Source: Streptomyces sp. B93
GTDB lineage: Bacteria > Actinomycetota > Actinomycetes > Streptomycetales > Streptomycetaceae
Assembly (NCBI RefSeq): GCF_018070565.1
Contig: NZ_JAGPXL010000009.1
Location: forward strand, 186,001 to 250,000
DNA: 64,000 nt
Direction: 5' to 3'
Each line of letters begins with the position of its first letter. The stretch's first letter is position 1. Shown here piece by piece: positions 8,769 through 17,960 of this stretch. The notes below the pieces were generated by a model. The model saw only the letters and a program-made list of their open reading frames with translations. It was not told the origin of the DNA and ran no database searches. Both the position numbers and the translations under genes were made by a program.

Positions 8769-10262
8769 TCAGAGGGCCGCCGCCGGGACGTACGGCGCGA
8801 GTTCCGCGGCCAGTTCCTCGTGCACCCTTACCTTGAGCAGGGTGCCCTCCGCGGTGTGCTCCTCGGAGATCACCTCGCCCTCGTCGTGGGCGCGGGCGAC
8901 CAGCTTGCCGTGGGTGTACGGCACCAGCGCCTCGACCTCGACCGAGGGCCGGGGCAGCTCGTTGTCGATCAGCGCGAGCAGCTCCGGGATGCCCCGGCCG
9001 GTGCGCGCCGAGACCGCGAGGGAACGCTTCTCGACCCGCAGCAGCCGCTGGAGGACCAGCGGGTCGGCCGCGTCGGCCTTGTTGATCACGACGATCTCGG
9101 GTACGTCGGTGGCGCCGACGTCCCTGATCACCTCGCGCACGGCGGCCAGCTGCTCCTCCGGGTCGGGGTGCGCGCCGTCCACCACGTGCAGGATCAGGTC
9201 GGCGTCGCCGACCTCCTCCATCGTGGAGCGGAACGCCTCGACCAGGTGGTGCGGCAGGTGCCGGACGAAACCGACGGTGTCGGCGAGGGTGTACAGCCGA
9301 CCGCTCGGGGTCTCGGCCCGGCGCACGGTCGGGTCGAGGGTCGCGAACAGGGCGTTCTCCACCAGCACGCCCGCGCCGGTGAGGCGGTTGAGCAGGGAGG
9401 ACTTGCCCGCGTTGGTGTAGCCCGCGATGGCCACGGAGGGCACCTTGTGGCGACGGCGCTCCTGCCGCTTGATGTCGCGGCCGGTCTTCATGTCCGCGAT
9501 CTCCCGGCGCATCTTCGCCATCTTCTCGCGGATCCGCCGCCGGTCCGTCTCGATCTTGGTCTCACCGGGGCCACGGGTGGCGAGCCCGCCGCCCTTGCCG
9601 CCGCCCATCTGCCGGGACAGCGACTGACCCCAGCCGCGCAGCCTCGGCAGCATGTACTGCATCTGCGCGAGCGCGACCTGCGCCTTGCCCTCTCGGGACT
9701 TGGCGTGCTGGGCGAAGATGTCGAGGATCAGGGCCGTACGGTCGATGACCTTGACCTTGACGACGTCCTCGAGGTGGATCAGCTGGCCCGGGCTCAGCTC
9801 ACCGTCGCAGATGACGGTGTCCGCGCCGCTCTCGATCACCACGTCGCGCAGTTCCTCGGCCTTGCCGGAGCCGATGTAGGTCGCCGCGTCGGGCTTGTCG
9901 CGGCGCTGGATCACGCCGTCGAGCACCAGCGCGCCGGCGGTCTCCGCGAGCGCCGCCAGCTCGGCGAGCGAGTTCTCCGCGTCCTGCACGGTCCCCGAAG
10001 TCCAGACGCCGACGAGGACGACCCGCTCCAGACGGAGCTGGCGGTACTCGACCTCGGTGACGTCCTCGAGCTCGGTGGAGAGGCCCGCCACCCGGCGCAG
10101 GGCCGCGCGCTCGGAGCGGTCGAACTGGTCGCCGTCCCACTCTCCGTCGATCTCGTGGCTCCAGGCGACGTCCTCTTCCATCAGGGCATCGGCCCGAAGA
10201 CCTTCGGGGGTGGTGTGCGCGAGGCGCTGTGTGTCCTGGGAAGGGGAAGAAGAGGAGGTCAT
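8769..10262 (-). CDS. hflX: Ribosome-associated GTPase HflX
   Basis: A 497-residue P-loop GTPase that in other bacteria binds and splits stalled ribosomes. The N-terminal HflX domain (about residues 79-270) contains the conserved glycine-rich linker GGGKGGGLATRGPGETKIETD (from 220). The G domain has G1 GYTNAGKSS (281-289), G3 DTVGF (328-332) and G4 NKAD. The ATG at 10262 is selected by TAAGGA five bases upstream. The N-terminus is about 75 residues longer than in E. coli and acidic, as usual in actinomycetes. It is likely monocistronic, with a strong terminator downstream. Confidence 0.95.
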   Translation of the reverse strand: MTSSSSPSQDTQRLAHTTPEGLRADALMEEDVAWSHEIDGEWDGDQFDRSERAALRRVAGLSTELEDVTEVEYRQLRLERVVLVGVWTSGTVQDAENSLAELAALAETAGALVLDGVIQRRDKPDAATYIGSGKAEELRDVVIESGADTVICDGELSPGQLIHLEDVVKVKVIDRTALILDIFAQHAKSREGKAQVALAQMQYMLPRLRGWGQSLSRQMGGGKGGGLATRGPGETKIETDRRRIREKMAKMRREIADMKTGRDIKRQERRRHKVPSVAIAGYTNAGKSSLLNRLTGAGVLVENALFATLDPTVRRAETPSGRLYTLADTVGFVRHLPHHLVEAFRSTMEEVGDADLILHVVDGAHPDPEEQLAAVREVIRDVGATDVPEIVVINKADAADPLVLQRLLRVEKRSLAVSARTGRGIPELLALIDNELPRPSVEVEALVPYTHGKLVARAHDEGEVISEEHTAEGTLLKVRVHEELAAELAPYVPAAAL

Positions 10263-10471
10263 TGGGTCCTTACGTCGATGGGGATTCCGTTTGCGGTGAC
10301 GGGGCCGGAGCCGGGGCTCCGGACCTGGTCCGTCGCATTCCACAACGCACGAGCGCCCCGGGAGATTCCCGCGGCCCGTGGCGCGAGGGGCTGGACCGCG
10401 CCGCCGACCTGATGATGGTCGCACGGCACGCCCCGTCTCGTCACCGGGTTATCGCCGCTCCCGCTCGGTGG

Positions 10472-11980
10472 CTAGGGCCTCGCCCTCGACCCGGGGTCCG
10501 GCAGCTTGGCCGCCGTGCCCTGCTTCCAGTCCGGGTGCCCCGGCATCGGCGGGGTCTTCTCGCCGTACAGCCAGCCGCGGAAGAAGCCGGTCAGATCGCG
10601 TCGGGTGATGTCCGAGGCCAGCTGGACGAAGTCGTCGGTGGTGGCCGTGGAGTCCTGGTGACGGCTCACCCAGGCCCGTTCGAGGCGTTCGAAGGCCGTG
10701 TGGCCGATCTCCTGGCGCAGGGCGTAGAGGACCAGGGCGCCGCCGTCGTAGACGTTGGGCCGGAAGATGCCGAACCGGTCGCCGTCCTTGGGCGCCCTGG
10801 GGGCGGCGGGCGCTCCCCCGGCGGCGCGCCAGCGGTCGGAGGCGCCGTAGGCGGCCTTCATGCGGGCGGCGAGCGGGCGGTCGCCCTTCTCCGCGGCGTA
10901 CAGGGCCTCGTACCAGGTGGCGTGGCCCTCGTTGAGCCAGAGGTCGGACCAGGTGCGGGGGGTGACGCTGTCGCCGAACCACTGGTGGGCCAGCTCGTGC
11001 ACCATGATCGAGTCGACGTACCACTCGGGGAAGGCCGGGTTGGTGAACAGCTCCTTCTCGAAGAGGGAGAGCGTCTGGGTCTCCAGCTCGAAGCCCGTGG
11101 CGGCGTCGGCCATGAGGACGCCGTAGGTCTCGAACGGGTAGGGCCCGACCTTCTCCTCCATCCACGCGATCTGGTCGGGCGTCTTCTTCAGCCACGGCTC
11201 CAGCTGGGCGCGGTGCTGGGTGGGCACCACGTCGCGGACGGGCAGCCCGCGCGGGCCGGTGCGGTGCAGGACCGTGGAGCGTCCGATGGAGATCTGCGCC
11301 AGCTCGGTGGCCATGGGGTGCTGGGTGCGGTACGTCCAGGTGGTGGACTTGCCCGCGCGTACTACGGCGCTGCGCAGACCGTTGGCGACGGCCGTGTGGC
11401 CCTGGGGCGCGGTGACCCTGATGGTGAACATCGCCTTGTCGGAGGGGTGGTCGTTGCACGGGAACGCCAGGTGGGCGGCGTCGGCCTGGTTGGCCATGGC
11501 GAGCCCGTCCCCGGTGCGCACCCAGCCCCCGCTGCGGCCGCCCTTCGCGGGCACCGGGTCGCTGGTGTGCCGGACGGTGATCCGCATCCAGCTGCCCTCG
11601 GGCAGTGGGGCATCCGGCGTGATCACGAGGTCCTGGCCCGCGTCTGCGTACTCGGCGGGCATGCCGTTGACCTCGACGGAGGCGACCTCACCGCGGTCGA
11701 AGTCGAGGTTGACGCGGTTCAGCGCGGTGGTGGTCCAGGCGTCGATGGTGGTGACCGCCTGGAGCGGCTTGCCGTTGTCGCCGGAGTAGGTGAAGGCGAG
11801 ATCGTACGACGCCACGTCGTACCCCGGGTTGCCGAGGTGCGGGAAGAGCCGGTCGCCGACGCCGAGCGGGGTCGGTGGGGCGCTCGCGGCGACGAGGCAG
11901 ACGGAGACGGCGGAGGCGAGCAGCGCCGCCTTCAGCCGTCGGCGGGTCCTGGGGGTACCGGTGCGGGAGGTGAGCTGCAT
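10472..11980 (-). CDS. Secreted M1-family zinc metallopeptidase (aminopeptidase-like)
   Basis: A 502-residue exported peptidase. A signal sequence covers residues about 1-33 (RRRLKAALLASAVSVCLVAA). The zinc site is HELAH at 328-332 with the third ligand Glu351 in NEGHATW. The substrate loop reads GFELET (296-301) where classical M1 aminopeptidases have GAMEN, so exact aminopeptidase activity is not assured. It is shorter than cytosolic PepN (about 860) and lacks the C-terminal helical domain, as in other secreted actinobacterial M1 proteins. It likely helps peptide scavenging outside the cell. It is preceded on the same strand by rshA at a 79-base interval, probably a separate transcript. Confidence 0.9.
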   Translation of the reverse strand: MQLTSRTGTPRTRRRLKAALLASAVSVCLVAASAPPTPLGVGDRLFPHLGNPGYDVASYDLAFTYSGDNGKPLQAVTTIDAWTTTALNRVNLDFDRGEVASVEVNGMPAEYADAGQDLVITPDAPLPEGSWMRITVRHTSDPVPAKGGRSGGWVRTGDGLAMANQADAAHLAFPCNDHPSDKAMFTIRVTAPQGHTAVANGLRSAVVRAGKSTTWTYRTQHPMATELAQISIGRSTVLHRTGPRGLPVRDVVPTQHRAQLEPWLKKTPDQIAWMEEKVGPYPFETYGVLMADAATGFELETQTLSLFEKELFTNPAFPEWYVDSIMVHELAHQWFGDSVTPRTWSDLWLNEGHATWYEALYAAEKGDRPLAARMKAAYGASDRWRAAGGAPAAPRAPKDGDRFGIFRPNVYDGGALVLYALRQEIGHTAFERLERAWVSRHQDSTATTDDFVQLASDITRRDLTGFFRGWLYGEKTPPMPGHPDWKQGTAAKLPDPGSRARP

Positions 11981-12059
11981 GCCCCACGGCTATCAGCGCG
12001 CGCGTACCGCACGTCGCCGACGCGCGCCGGGCGCACCCGAACGGGGTGCGGGAGTCGGG

Positions 12060-14261
12060 TCAGGAGGCGGAGGCGGGGTGCTGCGCCCGGCTCACGTCGT
12101 ACACGCCCGGCACGTTCCGCATGGCGCGCATCAGGGCGGGCAGCAGGGCGGCGTCGGGCAGTTGCAGGGTGTAGGTGTGGCGGACCCGCTGCTGGCTGGG
12201 GGGTTCCACGGTGGCGGAGACGATCTCGGCGCCCTGGAGGGCGATGGCCTCGGTGAGGTCGGCCAGCAGATGCGGGCGGCCGAACGATTCGGCGAAGAGC
12301 GTGACCCGGCATCCGGCGGTCTCGTCCTCGGTAGCCTCCGCCCAGCGCACGCCGACCTCCGCGCGCCCCGCGCTCTTCATGCGCGCCACCGCCGGGCACT
12401 GCACGCGGTGCACGGTCACCGCGCCCCCGCGCACGGCGAAGCCGGAGACCTCGTCGGGGGGTACGGGTGTGCAGCAGCGCGCGAGCCGTACGCTCGCGCC
12501 GGGCAGGTCCACCAGTGCGCCGACGGAGGCGGACCGTACGGCGACCGGGTCGGCGACCCCGCCGGTCCGGGAGCCGGACCCGGCCGGGGCGCCGGTTTCG
12601 TCCAGATCCCGGGCGGCGCTCGCGGTGGCGGTCTCGTCCAGATCGCGGGCGGGGCTCGCGGTGTCGTTCTCGGCGGTCACCGGGTGGGTCGCGAGCCACC
12701 GCTGGATGGCGATCCGCGCGGCGGGGGTGTGGGCGTGCTCCAGCCACTCCCTGGAGGGCTCGGATGCCGGGTCCTGGCCCATCAGGAGCTGGACGGTGTC
12801 CCCGTCCCGCAGCACCGTACTCAGGGTCGCCAGTCGGCCGTTGACGCGGGCGCCGATGCAGGCGTGCGCGTCCTCGCCGTACTGCGCGTACGCGGCGTCC
12901 ACGCAGGTGGCGCCCTCCGGCAGGCCGAGGGTGCCGCCGTCGGGCCGGAAGACGGTGATCTCACGGTCCTGGGCGAGGTCCTCGCGCAGCGTCGACCAGA
13001 AGGTGTCGGGGTCGGGAGCCGCCCGCTGCCAGTCGAGGAGGCGGGAGAGCCAGCCGGGGCGGGTGGGGTCGGCGCGCTCGCCGTCGCCCGGATCCTCGGT
13101 GCCGGGCGTGTAGGGGTTGCCGAGCGCGACGACGCCCGCCTCGGCGACCTTGTGCATCTGGTAGGTGCGGATGAGGACTTCGGCGACCTGGCCGTCCGGG
13201 TGGGCGACGGCGGTGTGCAGCGACTGGTACAGGTTGAACTTCGGTACGGCGATGAAGTCCTTGAACTCCGAGACGACGGGCGTCATGCAGGTGTGCAGCT
13301 CGCCCAGGACGCCGTAGCAGTCGGCGTCCTCGTTCACGAGCACCAGCAGCCGCCCGAAGTCGGCGCCGCGCAGCCGTCCGCGCTTGCGGGAGACGCGGTG
13401 CACGGAGACGAAGTGCCGCGGCCGGATGAGGACTTCGGCGGTGATGTCGGCCTCGCGCAGGACGGCGCGCATCTCCTCGGCGATCGCGGTGAGCGGGTCG
13501 TCGGCGCGGGCCGCGTTCTCGGCGATCAGCTCGCGCGTGTGCTCGTACTCCTCGGGGTGGAGGATGGCGAAGACCAGGTCCTCCAGCTCGGTCTTGAGCG
13601 CCTGTACGCCGAGCCGTTCGGCGAGCGGGATGAGGACGTCCCGGGTCACCTTGGCGATCCGGGCCTGTTTCTCGGGGCGCATCACACCGAGGGTGCGCAT
13701 GTTGTGCAGCCGGTCGGCGAGTTTGATCGACATCACCCGGACGTCGTTGCCGGTGGCGACGAGCATCTTGCGGAAGGTCTCGGGCTCGGCGGCGGCGCCG
13801 TAGTCGACCTTCTCCAACTTGGTGACGCCGTCGACGAGATAGCGGACCTCCTCGCCGAACTGCTTCCGCACCTGATCGAGCGTCACATCGGTGTCCTCGA
13901 CGGTGTCGTGGAGCAGGGACGCCGTCAAGGTGACGGTCTCGGCGCCGAGTTCGGCGAGGATCAGCGTCACGGCGAGCGGGTGCGTGATGTAGGGCTCGCC
14001 GCTCTTGCGCATCTGTCCGCGGTGCGAGGACTCGGCCAGGACGTAGGCGCGGCGCAGCGGTTCGAGATCGGCGTCGGGGTGGTGGGCGCGGTGGGCGTCG
14101 ACGACATGGCCGATGGCGTCGGGCAGCCGGTCGCGGGCGCCGGGGCCGAGCAGCGCGGCACGGCCCAGCCGACGCAGGTCCAGCCGTGGACGAGCCCTCC
14201 TGCGGGGGGCTGTTGGCACCACGGGGCCTGGACTCGCAGGGTTTGTGGCCTCCGCACTCAT
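12060..14261 (-). CDS. rshA: RelA/SpoT homologue RshA, (p)ppGpp metabolism
   Basis: A 733-residue Rsh-family protein, the second one known in Streptomyces beside RelA. The ATG at 14261 is fixed by GGAGGTG four bases upstream. The hydrolase half keeps Arg81, His94, the HDTVED motif (118-123) and Asp183 (LADRLHNM). The synthetase half is divergent: Asp301 (ADFGR) and Glu361 (AEVLIRT) remain, but the substrate loop before Asp301 is shortened and the usual AAHWxYK block after residue 375 reads VVALGNPYTPG. A TGS domain and a C-terminal ACT domain follow. Hydrolase activity looks intact; synthetase activity is doubtful from sequence, though I recall conditional ppGpp synthesis reported for the S. 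coelicolor homologue. Confidence 0.92.
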   Translation of the reverse strand: MSAEATNPASPGPVVPTAPRRRARPRLDLRRLGRAALLGPGARDRLPDAIGHVVDAHRAHHPDADLEPLRRAYVLAESSHRGQMRKSGEPYITHPLAVTLILAELGAETVTLTASLLHDTVEDTDVTLDQVRKQFGEEVRYLVDGVTKLEKVDYGAAAEPETFRKMLVATGNDVRVMSIKLADRLHNMRTLGVMRPEKQARIAKVTRDVLIPLAERLGVQALKTELEDLVFAILHPEEYEHTRELIAENAARADDPLTAIAEEMRAVLREADITAEVLIRPRHFVSVHRVSRKRGRLRGADFGRLLVLVNEDADCYGVLGELHTCMTPVVSEFKDFIAVPKFNLYQSLHTAVAHPDGQVAEVLIRTYQMHKVAEAGVVALGNPYTPGTEDPGDGERADPTRPGWLSRLLDWQRAAPDPDTFWSTLREDLAQDREITVFRPDGGTLGLPEGATCVDAAYAQYGEDAHACIGARVNGRLATLSTVLRDGDTVQLLMGQDPASEPSREWLEHAHTPAARIAIQRWLATHPVTAENDTASPARDLDETATASAARDLDETGAPAGSGSRTGGVADPVAVRSASVGALVDLPGASVRLARCCTPVPPDEVSGFAVRGGAVTVHRVQCPAVARMKSAGRAEVGVRWAEATEDETAGCRVTLFAESFGRPHLLADLTEAIALQGAEIVSATVEPPSQQRVRHTYTLQLPDAALLPALMRAMRNVPGVYDVSRAQHPASAS

Positions 14262-14505
14262 GGGCACCTCCGGCTGCGTGGACCGGCGGACGGGGCGCCC
14301 CAGGGCGGACACGGCTCAGGGGATGGCGACATCTCCCCGTCCGGGCCGGTGCTTGATGCTATCGAGCCCACCACGCGCGACTGACCGCCTCTCGCCGAGC
14401 GTGAAACGGATCACCCATTCGAGGGAAGGTTTGGACGTTTACGGCCGTTTCCGTCCTGCCCGGTACGGCCCCCGGCTCGAACCGGCGTACGCCCGAAGGC
14501 CGTTC

Positions 14506-15375
14506 TCAGCCCAGCACCCCGGCCAGCCACTCCGCGTCGAACTCGCCCTCGGCGACGATCACCGCGGGACCGGTCATCTCGATCTCTCCGTCGGGCCGCT
14601 CCGTGATCACCAGCCGACCGCCGGGGACGTCGACGGTGTACGTCGCCGGGGTGCCGGTGACGGCCGGGTCGGCGCCGTCCCGGCGGGCGGCGGCCACGGC
14701 CACGGCGCACGCGCCCGTGCCGCACGAGCGGGTCTCGCCCGCGCCGCGCTCGTACACCCGCATCGCCACGTGCCGGGGGCCGCGGTCGGCCACGAACTCG
14801 ACGTTGACTCCCTGCGGGTACACGGACGCGGGCTGGAACGGCGGCACCTCGTGCAGGTCCCCTGCGTGGGCGAGGTCGTCCACGAAGGCCACCGCGTGCG
14901 GGTTGCCCATGTTCACGTTGCGCGCGGGCCAGCTGCGCTCGCCGACGCTCACGGTGACGTCCCCCTCGGGGAAGAGCGCTCTGCCCATGCCCACCGTGAT
15001 GTCGCCGTCCTTGGCGATGTGCACCGTCTTGACGCCCCCGCGCGTGGCGACCGCGAGGTCCCCTTCGGTGACGAGCCCGGCGTGCTGGAGGTAGCGCGCG
15101 AAGACGCGGACGCCGTTGCCGCACATCTCGGCGATCGAGCCGTCGCCGTTGCGGTAGTCCATGAACCACTCCGCCTCGGCCGCCAGCTCCCGGGCCTCGG
15201 GGTGGGCCGCGGACCGCACGACGTGCAGCAGTCCGTCGCCGCCGATGCCCGCGCGGCGGTCGCACAGGGCCGCGACGGTGGCCGGGGGCAGGTCGAGGGC
15301 GTTCTCCGGGTCCGGGACGATCACGAAGTCGTTCTCGGTGCCGTGACCCTTGAGGAAGGCGATCCGCGTGCTCAT
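14506..15375 (-). CDS. dapF: Diaminopimelate epimerase
   Basis: A 289-residue cytosolic enzyme interconverting LL- and meso-diaminopimelate for lysine and peptidoglycan; Streptomyces walls use the LL form. The two catalytic cysteines are Cys85 (EMCGNG) and Cys218 (SCGTGA), each in a mirror-related half of the fold. The ATG at 15375 gives the conserved start MSTRIAFLKGHGTENDF; GAGGA lies directly against it, an unusually short spacing. Length is normal for the family. It lies between rshA and a membrane protein gene, then miaA, on the same strand. Confidence 0.96.
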   Translation of the reverse strand: MSTRIAFLKGHGTENDFVIVPDPENALDLPPATVAALCDRRAGIGGDGLLHVVRSAAHPEARELAAEAEWFMDYRNGDGSIAEMCGNGVRVFARYLQHAGLVTEGDLAVATRGGVKTVHIAKDGDITVGMGRALFPEGDVTVSVGERSWPARNVNMGNPHAVAFVDDLAHAGDLHEVPPFQPASVYPQGVNVEFVADRGPRHVAMRVYERGAGETRSCGTGACAVAVAAARRDGADPAVTGTPATYTVDVPGGRLVITERPDGEIEMTGPAVIVAEGEFDAEWLAGVLG

Positions 15376-15431
15376 TCCTCGATCGTACGGGTTGACCACG
15401 ACAACCCGGCGGGGAAGAGCGGGGGCGGGGG

Positions 15432-15971
15432 TCAGCGCAGCCGGGCCACGCGCCACACCGCGAGCATCACCACGGCGGCCACCACCACGACGTAGGCGAG
15501 GGCGACCCGCCAGTCGACGCGGCGGCCGGAGCCCCGCTGGGGCAGACCGGGCCAGGTGTAGCCCACCTTGCGGGCGGCCATCATGCCCCAGCCCGCCGCG
15601 CACGAGCAGATGAGCAGGCCCAGCATCGCGATCATCGCGCCGCTGTCGCCGAAGTCGAAGGCGAGCGGGAAGGCGAACATCAGGGAACCGAGCGCGCCCA
15701 GACCGACGATCGGCGCGAGCTGCCAGATCCGCATCCGGCGCTGCGGACGCAGCTCGACCTCGACCTCGGGCCCGCCCACGAACATCTCGTCCGGTTCGGG
15801 GCCGTCGGCGGTCACACCGCCCTGGGTGTCGTCGGGCCCGTCGGGGCTGAGCCGGTCGTCGTCCGGCCCCGCCATGTCGGCGCCCACCGCGTCCGCGGCG
15901 CCGACGTGCTCGGAGATGTGTTCGGCGTTCTGCGCCGTGTCTTGTGCGGTGTCGCGAGGGCCGGCCTCCAT
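15432..15971 (-). CDS. Integral membrane protein of unknown function
   Basis: A 179-residue protein with an acidic, low-complexity first 75 residues, then three predicted membrane helices (about residues 84-104, 110-130 and 157-175), the second carrying Cys-Ser-Cys. The ATG at 15971 has GGGAGGG about nine bases upstream; a TTG six codons earlier is possible. It lies between miaA and dapF on one strand, 56 bases from the dapF start, so it may share their transcript. I do not recognise a characterised family. Confidence 0.8.
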   Translation of the reverse strand: MEAGPRDTAQDTAQNAEHISEHVGAADAVGADMAGPDDDRLSPDGPDDTQGGVTADGPEPDEMFVGGPEVEVELRPQRRMRIWQLAPIVGLGALGSLMFAFPLAFDFGDSGAMIAMLGLLICSCAAGWGMMAARKVGYTWPGLPQRGSGRRVDWRVALAYVVVVAAVVMLAVWRVARLR

Positions 15972-16078
15972 CGCCACGCGCCCTCCCAACTAGGACTTCA
16001 CTGGTCGATCGCAGCTTGATGATGGCACGGCCTCCGAGGCCCCGATGACGGCCGGAGCGTCCCGATGCCATGACGTGA

Positions 16079-17017
16079 TCAGGCTGTAACCGGTCGTTCG
16101 ACCAACGTCAGTGCGCGCCGCGGAAGTTCCGTGAGATCCGTCTCGGCCCCACTGAGCCAATGCACCCGGGGATCGCGCCTGAACCATGAATCCTGACGGC
16201 GCGCGAAGCGCTTGGTGGCACGGACGGTCTCCGCCCGGGCCTCTTCCAGGGTGCACTCCCCGGCGAGCGCCGCGAGTACCTGCTGGTAGCCGAGGGCGCG
16301 CGCGGCCGTACGCCCCTCGCGCAGGCCTTGCGCCTCCAGCGCCCGCACCTCGTCCACGAGCCCCCGGTCCCACATCCGGTCGACGCGGCGCGCGATGCGC
16401 TCGTCGAGTTCGGGGCGGGTCACGTCCACGCCGATCTGGAGGGTGTCGTAGACGGAGTCGTGGCCCGGGAGGTTGGCGGTGAAGGGCTGGCCGGTGATCT
16501 CGATCACCTCCAGGGCACGGACGATCCGGCGGCCGTTGCCGGGCAGGATCGCACGCGCGGCCTCCGGGTCGGCGGCGGCGAGCCGGGCGTGCAGGGCGCC
16601 GGAGCCGCGCAGCGCGAGTTCCTCCTCGAGCCGCGCCCTGACCTCGGGGTCGGTGCCGGGGAACTCCAGGTTGTCCACGGCCGCGCGGACGTAGAGGCCG
16701 GAGCCGCCGACGAGGACCGGCCAGCGCCCGGCCGCCAGCAGCGCGTCGATGCGCTCGCGCGCGAGCCGCTGGTACTCCGCGACGGACGCCGTGACGGTGA
16801 CGTCCCAGACGTCCAGGAGGTGGTGGGGGACTCCGGCGCGCTCCGCGGGCGTCAGTTTGGCGGTCCCGATGTCCATCCCCCGGTAGAGCTGCATGGAGTC
16901 CGCGTTGACGACCTCGCCGCCGAGTTGCCGGGCGAGGAAGACGCCCAGATCGGACTTTCCCGCCGCGGTGGGTCCGACGACGGCGATGACTCGGGGGGCG
17001 GGGGCTGCGCTGCTCAC
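16079..17017 (-). CDS. miaA: tRNA dimethylallyltransferase MiaA
   Basis: A 312-residue enzyme transferring an isopentenyl group to A37 of tRNAs that read UNN codons, the substrate for MiaB encoded nearby at 18.8-20.3 kb. A Walker A-type motif, GPTAAGKS, is at residues 15-22, followed by NADSMQLYRGMDIGTAK and the conserved GGSGLY. The GTG at 17017 is preferred because GGGAGA lies nine bases before it and the product aligns with usual MiaA starts; an ATG eight codons upstream is an alternative. In Streptomyces, miaA loss is known to affect differentiation through rare UUA codons. Confidence 0.95.
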   Translation of the reverse strand: MSSAAPAPRVIAVVGPTAAGKSDLGVFLARQLGGEVVNADSMQLYRGMDIGTAKLTPAERAGVPHHLLDVWDVTVTASVAEYQRLARERIDALLAAGRWPVLVGGSGLYVRAAVDNLEFPGTDPEVRARLEEELALRGSGALHARLAAADPEAARAILPGNGRRIVRALEVIEITGQPFTANLPGHDSVYDTLQIGVDVTRPELDERIARRVDRMWDRGLVDEVRALEAQGLREGRTAARALGYQQVLAALAGECTLEEARAETVRATKRFARRQDSWFRRDPRVHWLSGAETDLTELPRRALTLVERPVTA

Positions 17018-17238
17018 CGCACCAGTCTCCCAAACCTCCACCGATGGCCTCGAACGGGTTACGTGACGGCCCGGGTCCGGCGTCGTTGCCCGTTGCGAGG
17101 TTCTCGCCGCCGGTTTCGCGCGGGCGGCGACCCGGGCGACGCGATCGGTCGCTCCCCCAGGCGCTCGGCTTCACCGGGGCAGGGGGGCTCTCATGGCGAC
17201 GCGGGATTCTTCTCGCACGAGTAACGTATGGAGCTGAT

Positions 17239-17526
17239 ATGGGCGTTTTTGCACGACTTCTCCGGAGGTCGAAGGTGACGGAGGAGGCGGCGACCGCCGA
17301 GGCCGGGACCGAGACCCGGGAGGCCGGTTCGACGACGGACGAGGCCGAGGTGCCCACGGGGACGGCGGAGCCGAGCGAGTCCGCCGTGGCCGAAGCGGTC
17401 ACGGTCGTGGAGGACACGGCGCAGGAGACCGCCGAGGGCAGCGGCGGCGACGGCGTCGACATCCCGAAGCAGCAGTCCGCCCAGGCGGCGGCCGACAACG
17501 AGGCCGGTGAGGGCGCCCGCACGTAA
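17239..17526 (+). CDS. Small acidic protein of unknown function
   Basis: A 95-residue protein starting MGVFARLLRRSK, with a basic amphipathic N-terminus followed by a very acidic, Ala/Glu/Thr-rich and probably disordered tail. GGAG lies six bases before the ATG. Its N-terminus resembles that of the next gene product (MGLFDNLK), and only 23 bases separate the two, so they are probably co-transcribed. No known function. Confidence 0.7.
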   Translation: MGVFARLLRRSKVTEEAATAEAGTETREAGSTTDEAEVPTGTAEPSESAVAEAVTVVEDTAQETAEGSGGDGVDIPKQQSAQAAADNEAGEGART

Positions 17527-17549
17527 CTGCCCGCGAGGGAAGGTGAACG

Positions 17550-17819
17550 ATGGGTCTGTTCGACAATCTGAAGGCCAAGCTCAACCCTGCGAAGGACAAG
17601 GTCTCCGGCCTCGCGCACCAGCACGGGGACAAGATCCAGCACGGTCTGGACAGGGCCGCCAAGGCCGTCGACGAGAGGACCAAGGGCAAGTACAGCGACA
17701 AGATCCACACGAGGACGGGCAAGGCCAAGGGCGCCATGGACCGGCTCGCGCACAAGGGCCACGACGGCTCGGGCGAGGGCCCCAAGACCCCACCGGCCTC
17801 ACCGCCGCCGACTTCCTGA
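17550..17819 (+). CDS. MT0933-like (Rv0909-type) antitoxin family protein
   Basis: An 89-residue, strongly charged helical protein (MGLFDNLKAKLNPAKDKVSG). It resembles the actinobacterial family annotated as antitoxin after the Rv0909/Rv0910 pair of mycobacteria. The ATG follows GGAAGG. There is no toxin of the SRPBCC (Rv0910) type beside it, only the acidic protein upstream, so a toxin-antitoxin role is not supported here. The Lys/Asp-rich amphipathic repeats could equally serve as a stress protein. Confidence 0.75.
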   Translation: MGLFDNLKAKLNPAKDKVSGLAHQHGDKIQHGLDRAAKAVDERTKGKYSDKIHTRTGKAKGAMDRLAHKGHDGSGEGPKTPPASPPPTS

Positions 17820-17960
17820 TCCGCTCAGCCCCCATCCCGTATCCCATCCACCCGCGGACGGCCGCGGAGCCCCTCGCTCCCGGCCGTCCGCCGTTCCACG
17901 GCTCGCGCGGCCCTCTACGGCCTGACCGGTCAGGGGCTGATCTGCCCAGGACCGGGCCGT

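Noticed and set aside
17239..17819. Toxin-antitoxin module from the two small genes
   Set aside because: Only the second resembles an antitoxin family; the first is an acidic, probably disordered protein with no toxin features.
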